Positions 1 to 6,787 of a DNA stretch of 23,392 nt are shown piece after piece. The stretch comes from Longimicrobium sp. Lineage in GTDB: Bacteria > Gemmatimonadota > Gemmatimonadetes > Longimicrobiales > Longimicrobiaceae. The translations under genes and the position numbers were made by a program. The DNA lies in assembly GCA_030446945.1 (NCBI GenBank), contig JAUJMI010000010.1:1-23392 (forward strand), read 5' to 3'. Under the pieces are notes generated by a model that ran no database searches, had not been told where the DNA came from, and saw only the letters and a program-made list of their open reading frames with translations. Position 1 is the stretch's first letter; each line of letters starts with the position of its first letter.

Positions 1-1377
1 GGCGAGCCGCGCGACGAGGGTGGTCCCCCGCTCCCGTACCTCCCGGTGGACCGCGCCTTCACCCTCAAGGGGATCGGCACCGTGGTCACCGGCACGCTGG
101 TGCGCGGGCGGCTTGCCGAGGGCGACGCCGTATCGCTGGCGGGGGAGACGTGGCGGGTGCGCTCGCTCCACAACCACAGCGAGCGCGTGGCCGCCATAGG
201 CGCGGGGCACCGGGTGGGGGTCAACGTCGCCGGCCTCGCGGCGGACGCCGTGCGGCGCGGCGACACGCTGGTCTCGCCCGGCCACCCGCACGTGGGCCGC
301 TTTCTGAACGTGCGCCTGCGCTGGGTGGAAGGTGCCCCGGCGGAGTGGAAGCACGGCGCCCGCCTCCTCTTCCATGCGGGGTGCACCGAGGCCGAGTGCC
401 GGCTGTGGGGCCTGGTGCGGGAGGGGGAGGAGAGCTGGGGGCAGGTGGAGCTGCGCGAGGCGGCGCCGTTCTTCCCGGGACAGCGCTTCATCCTGCGCGG
501 AACCACGCCGCTGGCCACCGTCGGCGGCGGCGAGGTGGTGGACGTCGCGCCGGACCGCCCCCGCCGCGTCACCCCGGCCGAGCGCGCGGCCTACGCAGGC
601 GCGGAGCGGCTGGCGGCCTACCTCGCGGGCGGCGCCGCGCCGGTGCTCGACCTGGGCGCCCTGGCCCGCCGGTGGATGCTCCCCGAGGAGTCGCTGCGGG
701 GTGAGGCGGAAGGGAGCCCCGGGCTGCGCGCGGCCGGATCGCTGGCGTGGGGCGCGGAGTGGGAGGGGGAGCTGCTGAAGCGGTTCCACGGCTTCGTGGC
801 GGATCACCCGCGCGGGGAAACGCTGGTGCCGTTCGCGCGCCTGGCGCGGGAGCTGAAGGCGCCCGCTGCGCACCTCCCCGTGCTCCTGCGTGCGCTGCTC
901 GCGCGCGACGATGCCGCCTTCCTGCGTGCGAACGTCCGGCTGGACCGTGCGGGGTGCGTGCTCTACGCCGGCCGCGTCGCGCTCACCCCGGACGAGGAGC
1001 GCATCGCCGGACGGCTGCTGGAGCGGCTGCGGGCGGCGGGGCTGCGCCCGGAGCGCATCCGCGAGTACGGGGATCTCCACCCGAAGCGCCCGGAGGTGGT
1101 GGGGCGCGTCGCGGCCAAGCTGTGCGAGCAGGGGCGCGCCGTCCGCGTCTCCGCGGACCTCGTGCTGGACGCGGACGCGGCGGAGGAGCTGCGCCGGGCT
1201 CCGCTTCGCCACGGGCTGGACGGCGTGCGCGCCGCCGAGTTCGGGCAGGCGCTGGGGCTCTCCCGCAAGTACACGATCCCGTATCTGGAATACCTGAACC
1301 AGGTGGGGATCATGCGGCGCGAAGGGGATCTGCACTCCCTTGCGCGGGGTGCGCTCGAGCGGCCGGCGTCCGCATGA
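1..1377 (+). CDS. selB: Selenocysteine-specific elongation factor SelB, 5'-truncated by the window edge
   Basis: SelB is the EF-Tu-like GTPase that brings Sec-tRNA to UGA codons followed by a SECIS hairpin. The reading frame is open from base 1, and the first residues (PVDRAFTLKGIGTVVTGT) are the start of EF-Tu-type domain II, so the GTPase domain and true start lie before the window. About 458 residues are visible. Domains II and III run to roughly residue 190 (TTPLATVGGGEVV near 165-180), followed by the SelB-specific winged-helix repeats, ending in a KYTIPYLEYLNQVGIMRR segment typical of the last one, which binds the SECIS RNA. It stops at TGA 1375-1377. selD and a Sec-containing gene follow on the other strand, so the genome very probably makes selenoproteins. 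selA may lie upstream, but this cannot be seen. The GTG at base 46 is internal, not a start. Confidence 0.93.
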   Translation, partial: GEPRDEGGPPLPYLPVDRAFTLKGIGTVVTGTLVRGRLAEGDAVSLAGETWRVRSLHNHSERVAAIGAGHRVGVNVAGLAADAVRRGDTLVSPGHPHVGRFLNVRLRWVEGAPAEWKHGARLLFHAGCTEAECRLWGLVREGEESWGQVELREAAPFFPGQRFILRGTTPLATVGGGEVVDVAPDRPRRVTPAERAAYAGAERLAAYLAGGAAPVLDLGALARRWMLPEESLRGEAEGSPGLRAAGSLAWGAEWEGELLKRFHGFVADHPRGETLVPFARLARELKAPAAHLPVLLRALLARDDAAFLRANVRLDRAGCVLYAGRVALTPDEERIAGRLLERLRAAGLRPERIREYGDLHPKRPEVVGRVAAKLCEQGRAVRVSADLVLDADAAEELRRAPLRHGLDGVRAAEFGQALGLSRKYTIPYLEYLNQVGIMRREGDLHSLARGALERPASA

Positions 1378-1444
1378 CGCGCTCGCCACACGCCTCTGAG
1401 GAGCAGGCCACGTACGGAATCCGGGAGAATCGAAGGGATCTCCT

Positions 1445-1545
1445 GTAGGGCTGCGATTCATCGCGCCCGTGCCAGATGCGCCTCCGACCCGTGCGCAGCA
1501 GGATACGTCGCGGGGGCGGGCACGGGCGATAAATCGCGCCCCTAC
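1445..1545. repeat. Inverted pair of interspersed palindromic repeats between selB and the DinB gene
   Basis: Two copies of a GTAGGGG-type palindromic repeat face each other. The left arm (1445-1473) reads GTAGGGCTGCGATTCATCGC and then GCCCGTGCC. The right arm (1514-1545) is the reverse complement of a close variant containing GGGGCGCGATTTATCGCCC. Each arm carries its own GCGAT/ATCGC hairpin and the two arms can also pair with each other. The pair sits between convergent genes, where it could act as a bidirectional terminator. The TAG stop of the DinB-like gene (1542-1544) lies inside the GTAG end of the repeat. Related copies lie at 11725-11935. Confidence 0.7.
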
Positions 1546-2051
1546 GACACTGCCCTACCTCCGCTCTCCGCGCCCTCGCCGGGCCAGTAGGTGCCGAGGG
1601 CGCTCTCTTCCACGCGGTAGATGTGCAGCATGTCGTGCAGCGCCGCGTGCCGGCACATCAGGAAAAGCGAGTAGCGCGCGTGCGCGGTGTTCACCGCCCG
1701 GCGCTCCCACGCGGCCGGATCGAGCTGTGCGACCCGCGCGAGGAGGATCTGCCGCCCCCGCTCGTAGGCGTCCATCGCCTCGTCGAGATCCATCGTGAGG
1801 AGCCGGTCCGGCGGCTCATCGGCGTCCGGCTCGTAGGAGACGATGGTGGGCACGTCCTCCGTCAGGATCCGCTCCAGACGTGCGGCCCAGAGCGGTTCCA
1901 CGAGCGCCAGGTGGCAGGCCTGCTCGTGCGCCGACCACTTCTCCGGACGGGGCCGCCGCTTGAGGTCGGCGGGGGGCACGTCCGCGATGAGGGCGCGGAG
2001 CGTGCCCGGGCCGCGGGCGAGCTGTGCAATGATCTCGGATGGGGTGCGCAT
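1542..2051 (-). CDS. DinB-like four-helix-bundle protein (DinB_2 type)
   Basis: This is a 169-residue DinB-superfamily protein, a possible metal-dependent thiol transferase or hydrolase; the substrate is unknown. Seen: an N-terminal helix (SEIIAQLARGPGTLRALI), then the WSAHEQACHLALVE segment with a His at about residue 50, and a C-terminal HAALHDMLHIYRVE segment with two further His. These are the usual places for the three metal-binding His of the fold. The ATG at 2049-2051 is chosen because the family begins near it; the longer open frame upstream runs into a degraded antitoxin gene. There is no clear ribosome binding site. The stop codon lies in a palindromic repeat. The gene faces selB and shows no functional link to it. 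Confidence 0.8.
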   Translation of the reverse strand: MRTPSEIIAQLARGPGTLRALIADVPPADLKRRPRPEKWSAHEQACHLALVEPLWAARLERILTEDVPTIVSYEPDADEPPDRLLTMDLDEAMDAYERGRQILLARVAQLDPAAWERRAVNTAHARYSLFLMCRHAALHDMLHIYRVEESALGTYWPGEGAESGGRAVS

Positions 2052-2119
2052 AGGAGTACGGTGGAGGGCGGTATCCGGCTGACTGCCAAGGGCCAGCCAC
2101 ACGTCGGCTGCGACGCAGG

Positions 2120-2432
2120 TCACGCGGCGGTGCGGTTCAGCACGGCAACCTCTTGGGCGAGTCGCGGCCCCAGGCGATCCCGCTCGACCTCGAGATCGTA
2201 CCGAGTCTGGAGGTTCACCCAGAACTGCTCCGAAGTGCCGAAATATCGCGCGAGCCGAAGGGCCGTATCCGCGGTAATCGAGCGCTTGCCGAGCCGATCT
2301 CGTTGATTCGACGAGGCGGAACACTGATGTCTTTGGCCAGACGTACTGCTCCATCGGCAGGACAAAGCCGTGTAGCAGCACCTCGCCCGGGTGAATCGGA
2401 TCGAGCTTTCTCGGTCGCGCAGGACGTGTTCG
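2120..2432 (-). pseudogene. higA: Degraded HigA-type (XRE family) antitoxin
   Basis: Three reading frames together spell one HigA antitoxin. The first piece is KLDPIHPGEVLLHGFVLPMEQY (split here only by frame), then RLAKDISVPPRRINEI in a second frame, then GKRSITADTALRLARYFGTS and a QFWVNLQTRYDLEVERDRLG tail in a third. The joins are near 2341-2347 and 2291-2297, and each is explained by loss of one base. No convincing start codon precedes the first piece in its own frame, which has a TGA at 2433-2435. No intact higB toxin lies on either side. The gene is therefore a relic rather than a working toxin-antitoxin pair. Sequencing error is possible but two indels within 60 bases make decay more likely. 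Confidence 0.8.
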
Positions 2433-2525
2433 TCACGATTCCTCAACGGCTCAGTGGTACGATCTCGACTCCGAAGCGGCGATGCGCACGGGGCTCAGGC
2501 GCGATTGGCTCGATGCCGGCGAGCG

Positions 2526-3593
2526 TTACAGCACCGCGACCACCGGTCCGTCGCCGCCCTCGCGGAGGACGCCGAAGGGCGCCACGTCCAGCCCGTGCGC
2601 GCGAGCGACGCGCAGGAAGTCGTCGCGGCCGGCGGGATCCACGGCGACCAGGAGGCCGCCGCTGGTCTGCGGGTCGCAGAGGATGGCGCGCTGGTCGTCG
2701 GCGAGGGGGCCGACCTTGTGGCCATAGCTGTCCCAGTTGCGGCGGGTGCCGCCGGGGACGGTCTTCTGCTCCAGGTAAAAGGGGAGCACCTCCAGCCGCG
2801 GAACGTCGTCGAATCGGATCTCCGCGCGCACCCCGCTCCCCTCGCACAGCTCGATCAGGTGCCCGAGGAGGCCGAAGCCGGTCACGTCCGTCATCGTTGC
2901 CACCGAGGGGACCCCCGCCAGCGCGCGGCCCACGTCGTTGAGCGCCAGCATCTGGGTGCGGGCCGTCGCGAAGTCCTCCTCGCGCAGCACACCCCGCTTC
3001 TGCGCGGTGGTCAGGATGCCGACGCCCAGCGGCTTGGTGAGGTAGAGCTCACACCCGGCGCGGGCCTGGGTGTTGGTGCGGACCTCGTCGCGATGCGCGG
3101 TGCCCGTGACGGCCAGCCCGAAGATGGGCTCCGGCGCGTCGATGCTGTGTCCGCCCGCCAGCACGATCCCCGCGCGCCGGCAGGCGTCGCTCGCGCCGCG
3201 CAGCACCTCGCCCGCCACCTCGGGACCCAGCCTGTCCACCGGCCACCCCAGGATGGCGATGGCCAGGATGGGCGTCCCCCCCATCGCGTACACGTCGCTG
3301 ATGGCGTTGACGGAGGCGATGGCGCCGAAATCGAACGGGTCGTCCACGATGGGCATGAAGAAATCCGTGGTGCTGATCACCACGCGCTCGTCGTCCAGCA
3401 GGTAGACGGCGGCGTCGTCGCGCGCGCCGTTCCCCACCAGGAGGCGCGGATCGGCCGCCGCCTGCGGCACCGCGGCCAGGATGCGGGTGAGGACCTCCGG
3501 CGCGATCTTGCAGCCGCACCCCGCGCCGTGGGAGTACTCGGTGAGGCGAATGGGGCGCGCGGGCTCGGCCAGGATCACGGATTCGGAGCGCAT
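2526..3593 (-). CDS. selD: Selenide, water dikinase (selenophosphate synthase) SelD
   Basis: SelD makes selenophosphate from selenide and ATP, the selenium donor for Sec-tRNA synthesis. The 355-residue protein starts at ATG 3591-3593 ([20 protein letters not shown]), which matches the family length of about 350; the longer open frame upstream is not conserved-looking. Seen in order: [11 protein letters not shown] with the catalytic Cys (Cys, not Sec, in this protein) and the following Lys; [71 protein letters not shown]; and [11 protein letters not shown] near the C-terminus. All key motifs are intact. It lies 167 bases downstream of the GrdB-family selenoprotein gene on the same strand, separated from it by a terminator-like hairpin, so it may have its own promoter. 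Confidence 0.97.
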   Translation of the reverse strand: MRSESVILAEPARPIRLTEYSHGAGCGCKIAPEVLTRILAAVPQAAADPRLLVGNGARDDAAVYLLDDERVVISTTDFFMPIVDDPFDFGAIASVNAISDVYAMGGTPILAIAILGWPVDRLGPEVAGEVLRGASDACRRAGIVLAGGHSIDAPEPIFGLAVTGTAHRDEVRTNTQARAGCELYLTKPLGVGILTTAQKRGVLREEDFATARTQMLALNDVGRALAGVPSVATMTDVTGFGLLGHLIELCEGSGVRAEIRFDDVPRLEVLPFYLEQKTVPGGTRRNWDSYGHKVGPLADDQRAILCDPQTSGGLLVAVDPAGRDDFLRVARAHGLDVAPFGVLREGGDGPVVAVL

Positions 3594-3707
3594 GCGGGGC
3601 TTCGGTGCACGGGGAGAGCGCCGCCGGGTGGCGGAGGGCACCCTCGCCAGCCGCAGGAAGCGAGCCCGCAAGGCTTCCGTGGTGATGTGTGAGGAAACCA
3701 AAAGCAG

Positions 3708-3732
3708 GGGGCCGGGCATGGTGCCCGGCCCC
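3708..3732 (-). terminator. Strong hairpin terminator after the selenoprotein gene
   Basis: An 11-bp perfect stem (GGGGCCGGGCA with TGCCCGGCCCC) encloses a 3-base loop. Read on the minus strand it is followed by CTGCTTTTGGTTTCC, a T-rich tail, and it lies about 30 bases after the stop of the GrdB-family gene. The orientation and tail fit intrinsic termination of that gene before selD. Confidence 0.75.
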
Positions 3733-3760
3733 GAGAGAGGACCCCTTCGACTTCCCGATG

Positions 3761-4594
3761 TCAGGGCCGTAGCCCCAGCCGCCGCTCGATCTCGATCCCT
3801 TCCTTTCTCGCCTGCACCCAGGGGATCGGGAGGGTGCGGACCTCGCCGCTCCGCTCCGCGCTCACCAGGTGGTCGAGGCACTCCAGGATGACGCGCCGCT
3901 GCAGGTCGCGGTGGAACGGCACCCCGAAATGGTGCCCCATCATCCAGGGAAGGAAGACCGCGCGGGGCGGCTTCGCGTGCTCGGTGACGTCGAGCGCCAC
4001 CGTCGGGGAAACGGTCGGAATCCCTCGCTGCTCTAATGCGCGCTGGACCAGCGCGATGCTCTGGTGGCAGATGGGTCAGGCAGGCGCCGCAAGGGCGATG
4101 TCCGCCCCCTCTTCGGAAACGGCGGCGGCGATGTCTTCCGCGAGCGTCCGCTCCAGCCGCTCGGGATCCATGTTGTAGCCGATGAAGGTGTAGAAGTTCT
4201 CCGCCAGTCCGCCGATCACCCCTTCGTCCGCCAGCTCGCGCAGCCGGTCGAGGGGGAAGATGACGTTGAGGTCGCGGTTGGCGCTCGCCGTGGGGTACTT
4301 GAGCTGATGGATCTCCAGCTCGTCCGGGCGGGACGCCGAGGGGACGCGGCGGAAGGAGTAGTCGCCCACGGGGTGCACGGTGTCAAAGGGCATCGACCCC
4401 TTCGGCTGCACCCCGGACGTGCTGATGAAGACGAGGCGGCACTCCGAGAGCGGCTTGCGGAGCGGCGCCAGCGGAACGAAGTCCGCCTTGTCGATCATGG
4501 AGCCGGGGTAGCGCTCGTTGACCGTATCCCACAGCCCCGGCCGCAGCTGCGCCACCCGCGGCGGCCCTCCTCCGCCGTCAGAGGTTTCCGTCAT
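3761..4594 (-). CDS. GrdB-family selenoprotein (glycine/sarcosine/betaine reductase selenoprotein B family) with in-frame UGA as Sec
   Basis: I read this as one 277-residue gene with TGA at 4078-4076 decoded as Sec173. Before the TGA are family-like segments: [64 protein letters not shown]. After it the same frame goes on for 104 codons: [20 protein letters not shown], then [20 protein letters not shown], then ILECLDHL, to a TGA at 3763-3761. The UPIC motif (Sec173, Cys176) is a redox UxxC. The start is ATG 4592-4594, preceded by AGGAG at suitable spacing. The family is known from anaerobic amino-acid reductases, but shorter relatives of unknown substrate occur elsewhere; a role as a thiol/selenol redox enzyme is inferred. 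selB and selD lie close by. A routine gene caller would split it into a truncated gene plus a small orphan. Confidence 0.88.
4039..4055 (-). promoter_or_regulatory. Candidate bacterial SECIS hairpin downstream of the Sec UGA
   Basis: On the minus strand, 20 bases after the TGA, a perfect 7-bp stem CGCGCTG/CAGCGCG closes a GTC loop whose first base is G. Known bacterial SECIS elements place a stem-loop with a G early in the apical loop about 16-37 bases after UGA; here the loop G is about 28 bases after it. An alternative 5-bp pairing (ACCAG with CTGGT) overlaps and would give a larger loop. The fit is good but the region is GC-rich, so hairpins arise easily. Confidence 0.55.
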
Positions 4595-4868
4595 GGATCC
4601 ATTCTCCTGAGCGTTGCACCAGGTAGAAGTGCAGGTGGAAGAAAAGGTGCGCGAGTGTGGCCGGATCCCTGGTGCGGATCGTCTCCAGGATGAACTCGCG
4701 GTCGGTGGGCGGAACGTCGAGCAGCGGCTTGAGCGCCTCGATCCACGCCTTGTCGATCTCCCGGCGCCCCGCTTCCTCGTTGCCGTCGCCGAAGTGAAGG
4801 CGGACGTAGCGGATGAGCTTTTCCGGGTCACCCGCCGCGGCGGCGTCTTTGAGGTACTGCAGCGACAT
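4578..4868 (-). CDS. Small protein of unknown function, overlapping the selenoprotein gene
   Basis: This 96-residue protein starts MSLQYLKDAAAAGDPEKLIR and has no signal peptide or membrane segment. It looks helical, with an aromatic/His cluster near the end (HLFFHLHFYLVQRSGEW). I do not recognise a family. ATG 4866-4868 is chosen because GGAGAG lies about 10 bases upstream and because the longer open frame before it has no such signal. Its last 17 bases overlap the start of the GrdB-family gene, so the two are probably translated together. By position it could be a partner or small subunit of that enzyme, but nothing in the sequence proves this. Confidence 0.7.
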   Translation of the reverse strand: MSLQYLKDAAAAGDPEKLIRYVRLHFGDGNEEAGRREIDKAWIEALKPLLDVPPTDREFILETIRTRDPATLAHLFFHLHFYLVQRSGEWIHDGNL

Positions 4869-5138
4869 CGATCCGCTCTCCAATGGGGTCCGTGCTGGTG
4901 ATCCCGCGCGGGTCGGCGGGGTGCAAGTTCGGTGCTCGTGCCGCCGTCTCACGCCGCCGCACGGCCGGTACCGAGCCTCCCCCGGGAGCTCCTTGTTTCC
5001 CGCCCCGCGGGAGGGCTCGCCGTGTCAGGGGATTCCACCACACGCGCCTCCGTCACTCCCGATACTGCGCCGCATCGGTCGCGCTTACCTTGTAAGCGCA
5101 GCGTCCGCAAAGGCTTATCTGAGGCGAGGATTGCAGCG

Positions 5139-5513
5139 ATGCATGCGAAGACGATCCTGGTTGTGGAAGATCACGCACCGACCCGCGAGGCCTACGTGGC
5201 GTTCCTGGTGGAGTGCGGCTACCGCGTGATCGAGGCGGCGCACGGCGGCGAGGCGATCCTGCACGTGCACCGCTACCGCCCCGACCTGGTGCTGATGGAC
5301 ATCAACATGCCCGTGCTCGACGGCCTGGAGACGGCCGAGTCGCTGCGGGCGCACGTGCCGGCCGCGGCGCTGCGCATCCTGGGGCTGACCGGCTGCGACT
5401 CGCAGGTGAAGTGGGAGCGGATGCACGCCGTGTGCGACGACGTCCTGCAGAAGCCGTGCGCTCCCGAGCTGATCACCTCCCGCATCCAGTCGCTCATCGG
5501 GACGGGCGCTTGA
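5139..5513 (+). CDS. Receiver-only response regulator (CheY-like)
   Basis: A 124-residue single receiver domain. Seen: ILVVEDH with the acidic pair (Glu-Asp) near residues 9-10, the phospho-acceptor Asp in LVLMDINMPVLDG, the conserved Thr in LGLTG, and Lys in LQKPC. There is no output domain, so it would act by protein contact, within a phosphorelay or as a scaffold. ATG 5139 is preceded by GAGGCGAGGA. It is the first gene of a plus-strand cluster of receivers (5139-6546) and is divergent from the small gene ending its transcription unit at 4868. No kinase is fused to it; the kinases at 6788 and 8758 are the nearest candidates. Confidence 0.9.
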   Translation: MHAKTILVVEDHAPTREAYVAFLVECGYRVIEAAHGGEAILHVHRYRPDLVLMDINMPVLDGLETAESLRAHVPAAALRILGLTGCDSQVKWERMHAVCDDVLQKPCAPELITSRIQSLIGTGA

Positions 5514-5530
5514 AAGGCTGCTTGCTCATC

Positions 5531-5926
5531 ATGAGACGCGTCCTGCTGGTGGACGACCACGAGGACAGCCGCATCATCTACCGCACGGCCCTGCTGCACG
5601 CCGGGTTCTCCGTGCTGGAGTGTACCGACGGTGAGAGCGCCGTTCGCTCCGCCCGGCAGGAGAGCCCCGACCTGATCCTGATGGACCTGTCGCTCCCGGT
5701 GCTCGACGGCTGGGAAGCGACCCGCATCCTGAAGGCGGACGAGCGGACGCGGCACATCCCCATCGTCGCGCTCACGGCGAACGCGCTGCTCTCCGACCGC
5801 GCGCACGCCCGCGGCCTGAGCTTCGATGGGTTCCTCACCAAGCCGGTCACCCCACGCCGCGTCCTGAGCGAGATCGAGTCCCGGTTCGATTCGATCTCCA
5901 ACGAAGCGCCGGCGCACAGCCGATAG
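5531..5926 (+). CDS. Receiver-only response regulator (CheY-like)
   Basis: A 131-residue single receiver domain: MRRVLLVDDHEDSR with the acidic pair, phospho-acceptor Asp in LILMDLSLPVLDGWEAT, conserved Thr in VALTANAL, Lys in FLTKPV. All switch residues are present, so it should be phosphorylated. The ATG at 5531 is 17 bases after the previous receiver stops, which implies co-transcription. The last 15 residues are a tail beyond the receiver fold. It may be a relay partner for one of the sensor kinases downstream; this is inference. Confidence 0.9.
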   Translation: MRRVLLVDDHEDSRIIYRTALLHAGFSVLECTDGESAVRSARQESPDLILMDLSLPVLDGWEATRILKADERTRHIPIVALTANALLSDRAHARGLSFDGFLTKPVTPRRVLSEIESRFDSISNEAPAHSR

Positions 5927-5940
5927 GCCAGGAGCCAGCC

Positions 5941-6546
5941 ATGGACGATACCGCACGAGACATTCGCCCCGACGTCACGCTCCCGCTTTCCCGAGACCGG
6001 CGCGCGCGTTTCGACGTGCAGCTGCGGCGGGCGGAAGAGTTCCTCCGCTTGTCGCTCCGGGAGCTCGACTCGCTGGAGTCTGGAGGGGGCGCGGCGGTGC
6101 TCGACCTCCCCGCCGACGGCTGGATCGCGACGTGCCAACGGTCCTCCGGGCGCGCGGCCGCGGCGGACGGGGTGCCCCCGATCCTCGTGGTCGACCTGCA
6201 GGAGAGCTCGCGGGTGGCGCTGGGCAACCTGCTGCGAATGAGCGGCTACCCGGTGCTGGAAGTGGGAAGCTCGTCCGACTTCCCGGCAGACGCCGAGATC
6301 ACCCCGCAGCTGATCGTCTTCGACCCGGGCCCGCACCTGGACGCCGCGCTCCGCACCGTCGCCCGCATGCGGATCCAGCAGGTGACGCCCGTGCCGGTGG
6401 TGCTGATTAGCGAGGCGATCTCCCCCGAGATGAGGAGCCGGGCACTGGCGATCGGATGCGCCGAGGTGCTGCCGAAGCCGTGCCCGCCGGTGCAACTCCT
6501 CACCGCCATCGAAGGCCTGCTGAGACCCGCTTCGGCGGCGGACTGA
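5941..6546 (+). CDS. Divergent receiver-domain protein with a unique N-terminal region
   Basis: A 201-residue protein. Residues from about 80 on look like a weakened receiver: ILVVDLQESSR has one Asp where two acidic residues are usual; LIVFDPGPH supplies an Asp at the phospho-acceptor place but lacks the usual M-P motif; the Thr position reads LISEA; Lys is kept in LPKPC. The first 80 residues (helical, RFDVQLRRAEEFLRLSLREL) match nothing I recognise. AGGAG precedes the ATG, 14 bases after the previous receiver. The loss of switch residues suggests a pseudo-receiver that binds partners without a full phosphorylation cycle. Confidence 0.7.
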   Translation: MDDTARDIRPDVTLPLSRDRRARFDVQLRRAEEFLRLSLRELDSLESGGGAAVLDLPADGWIATCQRSSGRAAAADGVPPILVVDLQESSRVALGNLLRMSGYPVLEVGSSSDFPADAEITPQLIVFDPGPHLDAALRTVARMRIQQVTPVPVVLISEAISPEMRSRALAIGCAEVLPKPCPPVQLLTAIEGLLRPASAAD

Positions 6547-6569
6547 CCGCGCGTCGACGCCTAGGCGGG

Positions 6570-6613
6570 CGAGCCGGCGGGGTGCCTCACGGGAGAGGCG
6601 CCTCGCCGGCTCG
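6570..6613 (+). terminator. Long hairpin after the receiver cluster
   Basis: CGAGCCGGCG pairs with CGCCGGCTCG, and inside it GGTGCCTC pairs with GAGGCGCC with one G-U joint between the two parts, giving a nearly continuous 19-bp stem with a 6-base loop. It begins 23 bases after the stop of the divergent receiver gene. There is no clear T-run after it, so it may be a terminator of the GC-rich type or an mRNA-stabilising end. Confidence 0.5.
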
Positions 6614-6614
6614 G

Positions 6615-6665
6615 TTGCTGGTTATGATAAATTGCGCTATCTTCTTTAAGTAGCGCAACTTGCGC
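6615..6665 (+). promoter_or_regulatory. Putative promoter with TTGCGC dyads upstream of the RsbRD histidine kinase
   Basis: TTGCTG (6615-6620), a 17-base spacer and TATCTT (6638-6643) form a sigma-70-like promoter in a local AT-rich patch. Over its -10 end lies a dyad, TTGCGCTA (6632-6639) and TAGCGCAA (6651-6658), and another TTGCGC follows at 6660-6665, making a second small dyad. The arrangement suggests an operator. The distance to the kinase start at 6788 leaves a leader of about 140 bases. Confidence 0.35.
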
Positions 6666-6787
6666 AGCTTTTGCTTTCTTCTTCGGGACCACCGGACTTG
6701 TTCCAAGGGGAGCCGCTTCCCCGACGGCCTGGTTCTCTGACCTCGCCCAAGACAGCCGAGGTCCCCCCGCCCTCGTTTTCGGGGAAC

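Noticed and set aside
1542..2381. A single 279-residue protein combining HigA-like start and DinB
   Set aside because: The first part is one frame of the broken antitoxin and changes to nonsense; the DinB domain begins at its own ATG (2051).
2120..2432. Programmed frameshifting in higA
   Set aside because: There are no slippery sequences at the joins and two changes in frame would be needed; decay is simpler.
3540..3593. SelD as a second selenoprotein
   Set aside because: The catalytic position reads Cys in GAGCGCK; there is no UGA in the gene before its stop.
3761..4000. A separate 79-residue gene downstream of the truncated GrdB-like gene
   Set aside because: Its ATG is internal to the in-frame continuation after the UGA; no ribosome binding site precedes it and the conserved segment begins before it.
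1378..5138. A tRNA-Sec (selC) gene near selB and selD
   Set aside because: I searched the gaps by eye for a long-variable-arm tRNA with TCA anticodon and TTCGA-type loop and found none; it may be elsewhere in the genome.
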